A DNA stretch of 64,000 nucleotides from Herbaspirillum sp. alder98 (GTDB lineage Bacteria; Pseudomonadota; Gammaproteobacteria; Burkholderiales; Burkholderiaceae_D): assembly GCF_020179755.1 (NCBI RefSeq), contig NZ_JAIUCY010000004.1, forward strand, positions 372,001 to 436,000, in the 5' to 3' direction. The position numbers and the translations under genes are program-made. This document shows positions 1 through 7,634 of the stretch, one piece after another (the stretch's first letter is position 1; every line of letters starts with the position of its first letter). The notes below the pieces were generated by a model, which did not search any database, had not been told where the DNA came from, and saw only the letters and a list, made by a program, of their open reading frames with translations.

Positions 1-124
1 CCGGCATCCATCGCGGGTTTCGCATTCGCTAAATTCCCCCGTATAAGCAAATACCAAAAATGTCGCATCGGCGCGCGGGCGGTTCGTTAGACTAGGCCCC
101 CTTTTTGTTATTCGGGTTAATGCC

Positions 125-928
125 ATGAAGTTGCGCGCCTTGTTGCTAGCTGTTGTCTCGTTGGGCATGATCGGCTCTGCCAATGCCGCCGATCCGGCCC
201 ACACCACCATCCGTATCGGTGCCACCTCCGGCCCCTATACCGACCAGATCCACTATGGCATCGCGCCGGTGCTGGAGAAGCTGGGCTACAAGGTCAAGAT
301 CGTAGAGTTCTCGGACTACGTGCGCCCCAACCTGGCGCTGAGCGACGGCGATATCGACGCCAACCTGTTCCAGCACGAGATCTACCTGAAGCGCTTCGCC
401 GAAGACCATAAGTTGAAGCTCTCGGAGGTCATCAAGGCCCCCACCGCCCCCATCGGCATCTACAGCAAGCGTCACAAGAAACTCGACGAGGTGCGCGCGG
501 GATCGACCGTGGCGATCCCGAACGACGCCACCAACATGGCCCGAGCGCTGGGTGTGCTGCAACAGATCGGTTGGGTGCAGATCAATCCCAATGCCAATCC
601 GACGCGCGTGTCCGAGCGCGATATCACGGCCAATCTGAAGCAGATCAAACTGGTGCCGCTGGAAGCAGCGCAAATGCCGCGTGCGCTGGACGATGTGGAC
701 TTTGCATTCGTCAATGGTGCATTTGCCATCGCCTCCGGACTGAAACTGACGCAGGCGCTGTATCTGGCGACGGTGCCGGATTCTTTCCTGATGGTGCTGG
801 CCGTTCGCACCGCCGATCTCGACAAGCCTTATGTGCAGGACCTGCGCCGTGCGTTCCAGTCGCCCGAATACAAGAAGGCACTGGATGAACGCTTCGAGGG
901 TTATGTCCGCCCGGCCTATCTGAAATAA
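125..928 (+). CDS. MetQ/NlpA-family ABC transporter substrate-binding protein
   Basis: This 267-residue protein is a periplasmic binding protein of the NlpA/MetQ family, which captures methionine or related sulfur compounds for an ABC importer. Residues 1-21 form a signal peptide ending in SANA. There is no lipobox cysteine, so it is probably soluble rather than lipid-anchored. Family signatures are GATSGPYTDQI near the mature N-terminus, DIDANLFQHEIYL, and VAIPNDATNMARAL. No MetN ATPase or MetI permease gene lies in the window, so its partner is either to the left or elsewhere. A second member of the family is encoded at 4490-5311 on the other strand, with oxygenases between them. The ligand could be methionine, an oxidised derivative or another organosulfur compound. 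Confidence 0.9.
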   Translation: MKLRALLLAVVSLGMIGSANAADPAHTTIRIGATSGPYTDQIHYGIAPVLEKLGYKVKIVEFSDYVRPNLALSDGDIDANLFQHEIYLKRFAEDHKLKLSEVIKAPTAPIGIYSKRHKKLDEVRAGSTVAIPNDATNMARALGVLQQIGWVQINPNANPTRVSERDITANLKQIKLVPLEAAQMPRALDDVDFAFVNGAFAIASGLKLTQALYLATVPDSFLMVLAVRTADLDKPYVQDLRRAFQSPEYKKALDERFEGYVRPAYLK

Positions 929-946
929 GTGATACGGACTTCTATG

Positions 947-978
947 ACGGCCGGGCATGTCCCGGCCGTTGTCGTTTC
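947..978 (+). terminator. Intrinsic terminator after the MetQ-like gene
   Basis: A 9-bp perfect stem (ACGGCCGGG at 947-955 pairing with CCCGGCCGT at 961-969) with a 5-nt loop lies 19 bases after the stop codon. It is followed by a T-rich but interrupted tail. Confidence 0.6.
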
Positions 979-1098
979 TGGTGTTTCTGGATGATGATCG
1001 TTGCAGCTGGATTGACAAACTATCCGCACGGCGACGCTTTATCCCGCCATCAACGCGCCATAGAATTGCAGCTTCCCGTCACAGAACCTTAACCGACC

Positions 1099-1725
1099 AT
1101 GCAATCGATCATCGTCCAACAACCTGCCGAACCCCGCCAACTGGTGCTGCTGACCCACGGGGTCGGTTCAGTGCCGCAATCGATGCTGGGAACCGCCGCC
1201 TGGTTCGCTGCGCGTTATCCGCAGGCGATGATCGTCAGCGTAGCATCGCCCTGTCCTTCTGAACTTGGCAATGGATTGCAATGGTTTTCGGTACGCGGCG
1301 TCACCGAAGAAAACCGCCAGGCGCGCATCGATGACGCGATGCCACGCTTCCTGGAGGCGATCGCACATTGGCAAGCACAGGCTGGCGTGGACGCGACCGA
1401 CACCATCCTGGCAGGCTTCTCGCAAGGCGCGATCATGGCGCTGGAATCGACCCGACTGGCGCATGCACCTGCGGCCACCATCGTCGCCATCGCCGGACGC
1501 TACGCCAACCTGCCGGACACCCGCCCCGCTGCTGCCATCCACCTGCTGCATGGCAGCGCCGATGGCGTCATGCCGGTAGCGCTGGCGCAAGCCGCCCACG
1601 CACGTCTGCTGCAACTGGGTGCCGCCGTGACCCTGGATATTGCAGAGGGCATCGGCCATCAGCCCGACGTCATGATGCTCGACGCCCTGGGCCGACACCT
1701 GCCGCGCTCAATGAACTTAGTCTGA
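1099..1725 (+). CDS. Alpha/beta-hydrolase (carboxylesterase/phospholipase type)
   Basis: This 208-residue cytoplasmic hydrolase resembles the YpfH and carboxylesterase group. The nucleophile elbow is GFSQG with Ser108. The oxyanion region is LLTHGVGS near residue 20, an acid candidate lies in LHGSADGVMP, and the catalytic histidine is in GIGHQPDV near the C-terminus. The family hydrolyses short acyl esters or thioesters; the natural substrate cannot be read from the sequence. Its 3' end overlaps the convergent DUF4105 gene by 9 bases. A preceding T-rich hairpin and a gap of about 170 bases suggest it is transcribed separately from the MetQ-like gene. Confidence 0.88.
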   Translation: MQSIIVQQPAEPRQLVLLTHGVGSVPQSMLGTAAWFAARYPQAMIVSVASPCPSELGNGLQWFSVRGVTEENRQARIDDAMPRFLEAIAHWQAQAGVDATDTILAGFSQGAIMALESTRLAHAPAATIVAIAGRYANLPDTRPAAAIHLLHGSADGVMPVALAQAAHARLLQLGAAVTLDIAEGIGHQPDVMMLDALGRHLPRSMNLV

Positions 1726-2793
1726 AATACCCGGCACGCCGACCCGGATGGCACGGGAGAAGTCGTCACCCGGTTTGGTGGCCAGCGCGCGCGAGGTGAT
1801 ATGGCCGGCCTGTTTGAGTGCGGCAAAGCTGTGGCCCGGCACCAACCCGCCATGGTCGAAGGCGTAGTCGGCGAAGTAGCCCGAGGCCAGCAGGCGGTAG
1901 TCGAGCGGCAACGTCGGCGACAGGCTGCGCGCCAGTTCAAACACGATGGTGGTGCAATTGCTGGTCAGGGTGTTATAGAACTTGGGATGCGCCTGCACTT
2001 CGGCGGCCCGTCCCAGGTAACCCAGGAAGACCGCGCGCAATTGCTGCGGCGTCAGGTTGAGGCGATACAGGTAGACGTCTTCGCCACGTGCATTGGTGCG
2101 GGTGCGGATGATGTCGCTTTCGTCGGCGGCGACGATGACCGTTTCGAATTGACGGAAGAAACCACCGATAGCGGAGAAGGCTTCCCCCTTTTCCTTACGG
2201 ATCTCTAACGAAAATACCAGGCGACGGCCATCGGCGAACCCGAACGACACCAGCGTGTGCGCAATCGCCGGCCCCATCCAGTACGACAACAGAAGATCGG
2301 CCGAGCGCAGTTGGCCGAGATCGTATTGGCGGGTCTCCCAGTTGATGTCGTAGTCTTTTTCGGTGCGCCAGGTGAAGTTGCGCACATGGGTCAGCGTGAC
2401 CTGGTCGCCATCGACGCGCGACTCCAGCATCTGCGCCACGTCATCGGCCCAGATGCGCTGGTGCGACGGCGTGATCGACGTCCACCAGGCCAGTAACGTG
2501 ACCAGGCACAGCACGAAGGCCGCTGGCGTCCATTCGCCCGCGCCCACCGGCAACCATCCACCCAGCGCCCCTAATGCGGCCAGCCCCAGCATCGACCAGG
2601 CGCCGATGAGGGCAACCCTTAGCCACGACGGCCACGGCAGCTGATACCACAGCGCCAGTCCGCCCCAGAGGCCCAGCGCCAATAACAACAACAGCGCGAG
2701 CAGCAACAAGGGCCAGCGTAGCCAGGGAAGAGACTGAAGCGATGTTAGAGCTGCCATGGAGGAGCGATCGGCCAAAGAAGGTAATGACTGCAT
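1717..2793 (-). CDS. DUF4105 (Lnb N-terminal periplasmic domain) membrane protein
   Basis: This 358-residue protein has about three hydrophobic helices in residues 20-110, then a periplasmic DUF4105/Lnb-type domain. The domain carries the family motifs SFGFADGRR and the cysteine-containing TLTSNCTT, which resembles the nucleophile region of NlpC/P60-like peptidases. Members are common in proteobacteria but their biochemical role is poorly defined; envelope or peptidoglycan processing is an inference. It is convergent with the upstream esterase and overlaps it by 9 bases. A downstream ATG at codon 13 is a possible alternative start; neither has a clear ribosome-binding site. Confidence 0.82.
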   Translation of the reverse strand: MQSLPSLADRSSMAALTSLQSLPWLRWPLLLLALLLLLALGLWGGLALWYQLPWPSWLRVALIGAWSMLGLAALGALGGWLPVGAGEWTPAAFVLCLVTLLAWWTSITPSHQRIWADDVAQMLESRVDGDQVTLTHVRNFTWRTEKDYDINWETRQYDLGQLRSADLLLSYWMGPAIAHTLVSFGFADGRRLVFSLEIRKEKGEAFSAIGGFFRQFETVIVAADESDIIRTRTNARGEDVYLYRLNLTPQQLRAVFLGYLGRAAEVQAHPKFYNTLTSNCTTIVFELARSLSPTLPLDYRLLASGYFADYAFDHGGLVPGHSFAALKQAGHITSRALATKPGDDFSRAIRVGVPGISD

Positions 2794-2890
2794 TGTAGCT
2801 GGTGGTGCGCATATGAATATGCGGAATTATTCGTGGCTGGACGCACCCGGGCCGGCCCAGAATCGTTGCATCTTCACCGAAAGGATCTTC

Positions 2891-3028
2891 ATGAGTCGCG
2901 ACCTGCTGCTGTTGCTCGAATACGGATTCACCGACCCGGCCCATCCGGGTCAACGCTTCATCTGTCCCGATTGCGCGCCGATCGATGGCTTGCTGGCGCA
3001 GCGCCACGGCTTTGCCCGGGTTCACTGA
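2891..3028 (+). CDS. Truncated DUF3088 protein / translational leader of the LLM oxidoreductase
   Basis: This 45-residue frame begins with an ATG preceded by AAGGA at 6-nt spacing. Its sequence (LLEYGFTDPAHPGQRFICPD, then CAPIDGLLA) matches my knowledge of the start of DUF3088 proteins, which are normally about 110 residues with a CxxC-like motif. Everything after roughly residue 40 of the family is absent. The stop codon overlaps the next ATG as TGATG, while the downstream oxidoreductase lacks an obvious Shine-Dalgarno of its own. I infer a partly deleted gene whose ribosome-binding site and N-terminus now drive coupled translation of the oxidoreductase. A functional mini-protein is also possible. 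Confidence 0.6.
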   Translation: MSRDLLLLLEYGFTDPAHPGQRFICPDCAPIDGLLAQRHGFARVH

Positions 3029-4365
3029 TGGCCCAGCCGCAACGCCCCCGTCAGTTGCACCTCAACGTCAACGTCCTGCATTCGGGCTTCATCCCCTCGG
3101 CATGGCGCTTGCAAGAGGCAGACCCGCTGGCCTTCATCGATGTCGGCCACTACGTCAAGGTCGCGCAGATCGCCGAGGCGGCCTGCTTCGATGCGGTGTT
3201 CCTGGCCGATACCGCGTCGATCATCGAGCAGATCGACTTCCGGCCGATCACGGCGCTGGAGCCGACCGTGCTGCTGGCGGCCATTGCTGCGGCCACCACC
3301 CACATCGGCGTGATCGGCACCGCGTCGACCAGCTATAACGAACCGTTCAATATCGCGCGTCGCTTTGCAACGCTGGACCATGTCAGCGGCGGTCGGGCCG
3401 GCTGGAATATCGTCACCACGGCCGATCCGGGTTCGGCCCGCAATTTCGGCTTGCCCGCCACGCCGGACCACGCCACCCGCTATGCCCGGGCCGACGAATT
3501 CACGACGGTAGTCAAGGCATTGTGGAACAGCTGGGGCGACGCGGCCATCATCGGTGATAAACAGGGCGGACGTTTCATCGATGAATCGCAGGTCAGCCCG
3601 ATTGCCCATCAGGGAACTTACTTCAATGTGCATGGGCCGCTGAACCTGCCGCGCACGCCGCAAGGGCAACCGTTGCTGGTGCAGGCGGGCGGCTCCGACG
3701 ATGGCCGCGAACTGGCGGCACGCCATGCCGAAGCGGTGTTCTCGGCGGCGCATACGATAGAAGAATCGCGCACCTACTCGCAGGCCGTCAACCAGCGTGC
3801 AGAGGCACTGGGGCGTGGCGCGCATGCGGTCAGGATATTGCCGGGGCTGGCGACCATCATCGGCGCCACCGAAGCCGAAGCGCTGCGGCGCCGCGACCAG
3901 TTGGTCGACATGATCCCCTGGAGTTATAGCCTCAAACGGCTGGCCGGCACGCTCGGCATTGCCGTCGAGCGCCTGCACCTTGATCGGCCACTGCCGGATG
4001 ACCTGGCGCTGCCCGGCGGCGGCAACGGCAACCATACGTTTTTCCACGCCACGCTGTCGCTGGTGAAGAACCGGCCGCATACGGTGCGCGATGTCATCCG
4101 CGCGCTCTGCGGCGGCGGTGGTCACCGGGTGTTGGTGGGCACGCCGGAGCAGATCGCCGACGAGATCGAGGCCTGGTTCCGACAAGGTGCGGCAGATGGA
4201 TTCAACCTGATGCCCGATACCTTGCCGGGCGGACTGCAGGATTTCGTGGATGGCGTGGTGCCCATCCTGCAGCAGCGCGGTTTGTTCAGGCGGGCCTATG
4301 AAGGGCGCACGCTGCGCGAGCATTTCGGGTTGGCGCGACCGGCGAGCGGGCAGGGTCGTGTGTGA
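3028..4365 (+). CDS. LLM-class flavin-dependent monooxygenase (NtaA/SnaA/DszA family)
   Basis: This 445-residue protein is a bacterial luciferase-like, FMNH2-dependent monooxygenase. Signatures include an N-terminal LNVNVLHSGF strand, FLADT after beta-2, RRFATLDHVSGGRAGWNIVT (typical of the NtaA/DszA subgroup) and QAGGSDDGRELAARHAE. Family members oxidise nitrilotriacetate, dibenzothiophene sulfone, dimethyl sulfide or alkyl sulfones, with a separate flavin reductase. The start at 3028 was chosen because it begins the conserved domain and overlaps the upstream short frame as TGATG; an in-frame start at 2833 would run through that frame. Its neighbours (MetQ-like proteins and an SfnB/DszC-like enzyme) favour a sulfur substrate, but this is inference. 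Confidence 0.9.
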   Translation: MAQPQRPRQLHLNVNVLHSGFIPSAWRLQEADPLAFIDVGHYVKVAQIAEAACFDAVFLADTASIIEQIDFRPITALEPTVLLAAIAAATTHIGVIGTASTSYNEPFNIARRFATLDHVSGGRAGWNIVTTADPGSARNFGLPATPDHATRYARADEFTTVVKALWNSWGDAAIIGDKQGGRFIDESQVSPIAHQGTYFNVHGPLNLPRTPQGQPLLVQAGGSDDGRELAARHAEAVFSAAHTIEESRTYSQAVNQRAEALGRGAHAVRILPGLATIIGATEAEALRRRDQLVDMIPWSYSLKRLAGTLGIAVERLHLDRPLPDDLALPGGGNGNHTFFHATLSLVKNRPHTVRDVIRALCGGGGHRVLVGTPEQIADEIEAWFRQGAADGFNLMPDTLPGGLQDFVDGVVPILQQRGLFRRAYEGRTLREHFGLARPASGQGRV

Positions 4366-4391
4366 AGAATTTTTTCCGGGTTAGGAAAAGT

Positions 4392-4472
4392 CGCTGGGTC
4401 CTGACTTTCGTCAGGACGAAGGAGCTTGATTTATAAGTTGATTGTCGTCCCGGCGAAGGCCGGGACCCAGCG
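4392..4472. repeat. Composite REP-like element (two hairpins in opposite orientation)
   Basis: Hairpin 1 pairs GTCCTGAC (4398-4405) with GTCAGGAC (4410-4417) around a TTTC loop. Hairpin 2 pairs GTCCCGGC (4447-4454) with GCCGGGAC (4459-4466) around GAAG. The whole unit is bounded by a 9-bp inverted repeat, CGCTGGGTC at 4392-4400 and GACCCAGCG at 4464-4472. Related units recur near 11.75, 28.53 and 39.1 kb. It lies between convergent genes, the usual position for REP/BIME elements. Confidence 0.8.
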
Positions 4473-4489
4473 CCTTTATTCGCGCGCCC

Positions 4490-5311
4490 TCAATCCTTGC
4501 GCGGCGAAAAATAATCCGGCAGCGTGAAGCCATCATAGAAGCGATCTGCGCGAATCGCCTTCTGGAAGCTTTCCGAACGATAGGCCTCTACCAGGTCACG
4601 CGCATAGGTTTCGCCCTGGCGGGTCTTCTTGACGGCCAGCACGTTGATATAGGGCGACTTCATGTCTTCGAGGATGAAGGCTTCCGACAGCTTGAGCTTG
4701 GCGAAGATGGCGAAGTTGCCCTGGATCGCGACATAGTCTGCGTCATCCAGCGCACGCGGGCCTTGCGCGTTTTCCAATAACAATAACTTGAGCCCGACCT
4801 TGTTCTCGATCACGTCCAGCTCGGTGACATCGACCGGCTTGTTTTCGCGGATGCGGATCCAGCCCAGGCGCTGCAATATCCACAAGGCCCGCTGCAGGTT
4901 GACCGGATCGTTCGGCACGGCAACCGTGAATCCCTTCTTGAGGTTGTTCAGGTCCCGATGCTTGCGCGAATACAAACCCATCGGTGGCGTCGGCACCTGC
5001 ACGATGCCCACCAGATCGGTCTTGTTACGTTCGTTATACGAATTGAGAAACACCGTGTGCTGCATCACGTTGGCGTCGATGTCGCCCTTGAAGACGGCGC
5101 TGTTGGCTTCGAGCCCGGTGCTGAATTCGTAGAGCTTGATGCGATAGCCCTTCTTTTCCAGCTCGGGCTGCACGCCTACCTTGAATTCATCGATATAGGG
5201 ACCCGGTACGAAGCCGACCTTGAGCTCCCGGGTCTCGGGGGCGGCCTGGGCATTAGCGACAACGGCGAGGGATAACAACAACGAGGTCAGGATGCGTGTG
5301 AAGGATGGCAT
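4490..5311 (-). CDS. MetQ/NlpA-family substrate-binding protein
   Basis: This 273-residue periplasmic binding protein is the second NlpA/MetQ homologue in the window. It has a signal peptide ending near VANAQA, then the family signatures VGFVPGPYIDEF, GDIDANVMQHTVFL and VAVPNDPVNLQRAL. It lacks a lipobox cysteine. I chose the ATG at 5311; the same frame extends two codons further to a TTG at 5317 with no better ribosome-binding site. It is clearly diverged from the copy at 125-928, so the two are probably specialised for different ligands rather than recent duplicates. No permease or ATPase gene is adjacent. Confidence 0.9.
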   Translation of the reverse strand: MPSFTRILTSLLLSLAVVANAQAAPETRELKVGFVPGPYIDEFKVGVQPELEKKGYRIKLYEFSTGLEANSAVFKGDIDANVMQHTVFLNSYNERNKTDLVGIVQVPTPPMGLYSRKHRDLNNLKKGFTVAVPNDPVNLQRALWILQRLGWIRIRENKPVDVTELDVIENKVGLKLLLLENAQGPRALDDADYVAIQGNFAIFAKLKLSEAFILEDMKSPYINVLAVKKTRQGETYARDLVEAYRSESFQKAIRADRFYDGFTLPDYFSPRKD

Positions 5312-5415
5312 GGTCAATGGCGTTGGGTTCGCAATCAGTGGAGAGTGAACGCAGTGTATTGACCATGCCGGTTCAGTTGAACGAAGCTTTTCGCATGTCG
5401 ATATCCGGCCGGCGT

Positions 5416-6621
5416 TCAGGCATAGCCGTGGCCGAAGCGTTCGTTATGCGGCTCGCCGTTGAGATGGAAATTGCCGATCACTGCCTCGCGCTGGATCGCC
5501 GGATTGTGCGAGGCCAGCGTACGCGCATTGCGCCAGTGACGATCCAGCCGCCGCTCCTGGCTGGTGGCCGAGGCGCCGCCCACTTCGAATAACAGCGTGG
5601 TCGCTTCCAGCACCTGGCCGATGATGATCTGCTGCGCCTCGAACGTATGGATATCGAGCGCGTTGTAGTCTTCGGTGGTGGCGCTGCCGGCTTGCCGCGC
5701 GGCGTTGAGCGCATCCTGCTGGCGCGCCACGGCGAGCGTCAGCTGCTCGGCGGACCAGGCCAGGCTGCCCAGGCGACCCACCACCCGATGCACCAGCGGA
5801 TTTTCGCGTGGGCTGGAGTTGCCCGGCACGCCAAAGGTACGCGTGCGCGGCTGGGTGAATTCGATGGCGTCACGCAGTGCGGCGCGGGCGATGCCGGCCA
5901 GTGTCGCCAGGTGGAAGGTCTGGTAGAACGACGTGATGATGGTGTTGCGGCGCGGCTGCGAGACCTGGTAGCGGTCCAGTATCTGGTCCGGCTGCAGCGC
6001 CACATTGGTGAAGCGGGTGGTGCCGCTACCGGTCAGGCGCTGGCCAAAACCGTCCCAGTCGTCGATGCGCTCGACGCCGGGCGCGTCGGACGGCACCAGC
6101 ACGGTCAGGTCGGATTGATCGTCGTGCGCGCGAGCCTGGATCCAGTCGGCGTACAGGGTACCGGTCGAATAATATTTTTCGCCGTCCAGGCGCAATTGTC
6201 CGGTGCTGTCGGGCGCCACGACGGTGGTATTGCCGGTGCTGCCCTGGCGCTCGGCCACGGCCGCGCCAAAGGTCTTGCCGCTGCCGATGACTTCCAGCCA
6301 GCGGCGGGTGTCGGCATCGTCCCGGCGTTCCAGCAGCAACTCGGTAAAGCCGGCGTTGACGCGCAGGATCTGCGGCAGGTTGGGTTCTGCTTCGCCCAGG
6401 CGGGTCAACAGGTAAAAGTAAGTCTCGAGGCTGACGCCGGCGCCGCCCTGGGCCTGCGGCACGCGCAATGCGGTGAAGCCGCTTTCCTTGAGTTGCTTGA
6501 CCTCCTCGTGCGGCAGGCGGCGATTGCTCTCGCGCTCGACGGCGCCGGCGGCGATGCGGTTGAACAGATCGGCGAAACGTTGATGTTGCGCCTCGGCGGC
6601 GGCATTGACGGTAATGCTCAT
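5416..6621 (-). CDS. Acyl-CoA dehydrogenase-like flavin monooxygenase (SfnB/DszC type)
   Basis: This 401-residue protein has the acyl-CoA dehydrogenase fold: an N-terminal helical part with VPQAQGGAGVSLETY and AEPNLPQILRVNAG, a central beta domain, and a C-terminal four-helix part with FEVGGASATSQERRLDRHWR. The GASAT and RHWRNARTLASHNP stretch is typical of the SfnB/DszC branch, whose members use reduced flavin to oxygenate sulfur compounds rather than dehydrogenate acyl-CoA. It lies upstream of, and in the same orientation as, the MetQ-like gene at 4490-5311, with about 100 bases between. Together with the LLM enzyme this suggests sulfone or sulfide use, but a true dehydrogenase role is not excluded. 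Confidence 0.85.
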   Translation of the reverse strand: MSITVNAAAEAQHQRFADLFNRIAAGAVERESNRRLPHEEVKQLKESGFTALRVPQAQGGAGVSLETYFYLLTRLGEAEPNLPQILRVNAGFTELLLERRDDADTRRWLEVIGSGKTFGAAVAERQGSTGNTTVVAPDSTGQLRLDGEKYYSTGTLYADWIQARAHDDQSDLTVLVPSDAPGVERIDDWDGFGQRLTGSGTTRFTNVALQPDQILDRYQVSQPRRNTIITSFYQTFHLATLAGIARAALRDAIEFTQPRTRTFGVPGNSSPRENPLVHRVVGRLGSLAWSAEQLTLAVARQQDALNAARQAGSATTEDYNALDIHTFEAQQIIIGQVLEATTLLFEVGGASATSQERRLDRHWRNARTLASHNPAIQREAVIGNFHLNGEPHNERFGHGYA

Positions 6622-6726
6622 GATGTTCCTAGCAGATGCGCCGGCCGGACCGGCAATGCCATCGATTATCTGGCAGCCGGATGCGAATGCTAAGGAAGGA
6701 AAATGGATATCGTTATGCAGCCCCGC

Positions 6727-7587
6727 TCAGGCCTGGCCGCCGTCCAGCAATTGCGCGGCAAGCCGTGGCAACAGCAGCTCGGCGCCCTCGGCCGATTTGA
6801 CGCTGAGCAAGGCGTCGGCACGCGTGACGCCACGATTGATCGCCGCCACCGGTTTGCCGGCTTCGGCGGCCATGCGCGCAAAGCGGAAACCGGACAACAC
6901 CATCAGGGACGACCCCACCACCAGCATGGCGTCGGCATCGCGCACTGCATTCTCAGCGATGGCGCTGCGCGCGGCCGGCACGCCGTCGCCGAAGAATACG
7001 ACGTCGGGTTGCAACATGCCACCGCAGCGATCACAGGCGGGCACCTGGAAGGCGGCGTCGGCATCGGGTTCGAGTTGCACGTCGCCATCCGGCAGGCTGG
7101 CGGCATCGAGGCCGATGAAGTCAGGATTGTCTTGTTCCAGTTGCTGCTGGACCGCGGCGCGCGAGGTTTCGGTGCCACACGCCAGGCATCGCACCGCATG
7201 GATGCTGCCGTGCAGTTCGATCACGCGGTCGCTACCGGCTTGCTGGTGCAGGCCGTCGACATTCTGGGTGAGGATGGCGCCCAGCCGCCCGGCCTGCTGC
7301 AACCGCGCCAGCGCTTCGTGAGCGGCATTGGGACGTGCGCGCGCCAGCCTTGGCCAGCCCACCATGCTGCGCGCCCAATAACGTCGACGGGCCGCCTCAT
7401 GCGCGCGAAAATCGGCGCCCTGGATCGGCAGGCGGCCGCGTCGCACGCCATCATCGTCGCGGTAATCGGGAATGCCGGAGGCGGTGCTGATGCCGGCGCC
7501 GGTCAGCACCAGCACGCGACGATGCGAACGCAGCAATTGCAGCAACGCAGCGGCGGTGGCGGCAGAACCTGTTTCGACTGGGAACAT
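6727..7587 (-). CDS. Sir2-family NAD-dependent protein deacylase
   Basis: This 286-residue sirtuin has all catalytic elements: the NAD-binding GAGIS (residues 30-34), GIPDYR (38-43, with Tyr where many have Phe), TQNVDGLH (107-114), and catalytic His126 in ELHG. A zinc site is formed by Cys134, Cys137, Cys185 and Cys188. The roughly 47-residue spacing between the cysteine pairs resembles SIRT4-like class II enzymes, which remove acyl or lipoyl groups as well as acetyl. The open frame extends 58 codons upstream into the neighbouring GGDEF/EAL gene. I place the start at the methionine just before the conserved fold, which removes that overlap. Confidence 0.9.
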   Translation of the reverse strand: MFPVETGSAATAAALLQLLRSHRRVLVLTGAGISTASGIPDYRDDDGVRRGRLPIQGADFRAHEAARRRYWARSMVGWPRLARARPNAAHEALARLQQAGRLGAILTQNVDGLHQQAGSDRVIELHGSIHAVRCLACGTETSRAAVQQQLEQDNPDFIGLDAASLPDGDVQLEPDADAAFQVPACDRCGGMLQPDVVFFGDGVPAARSAIAENAVRDADAMLVVGSSLMVLSGFRFARMAAEAGKPVAAINRGVTRADALLSVKSAEGAELLLPRLAAQLLDGGQA

Positions 7588-7634
7588 GATGGCTGCGCTG
7601 ATGTGACTGAGATGGCGATGGCGTGGCGGATCGC

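Noticed and set aside
5647-6693. Long plus-strand open frame opposite the acyl-CoA-dehydrogenase-like gene
   Set aside because: It is a GC-driven antisense shadow with no family resemblance and no ribosome-binding site; the minus-strand gene has clear domain motifs.
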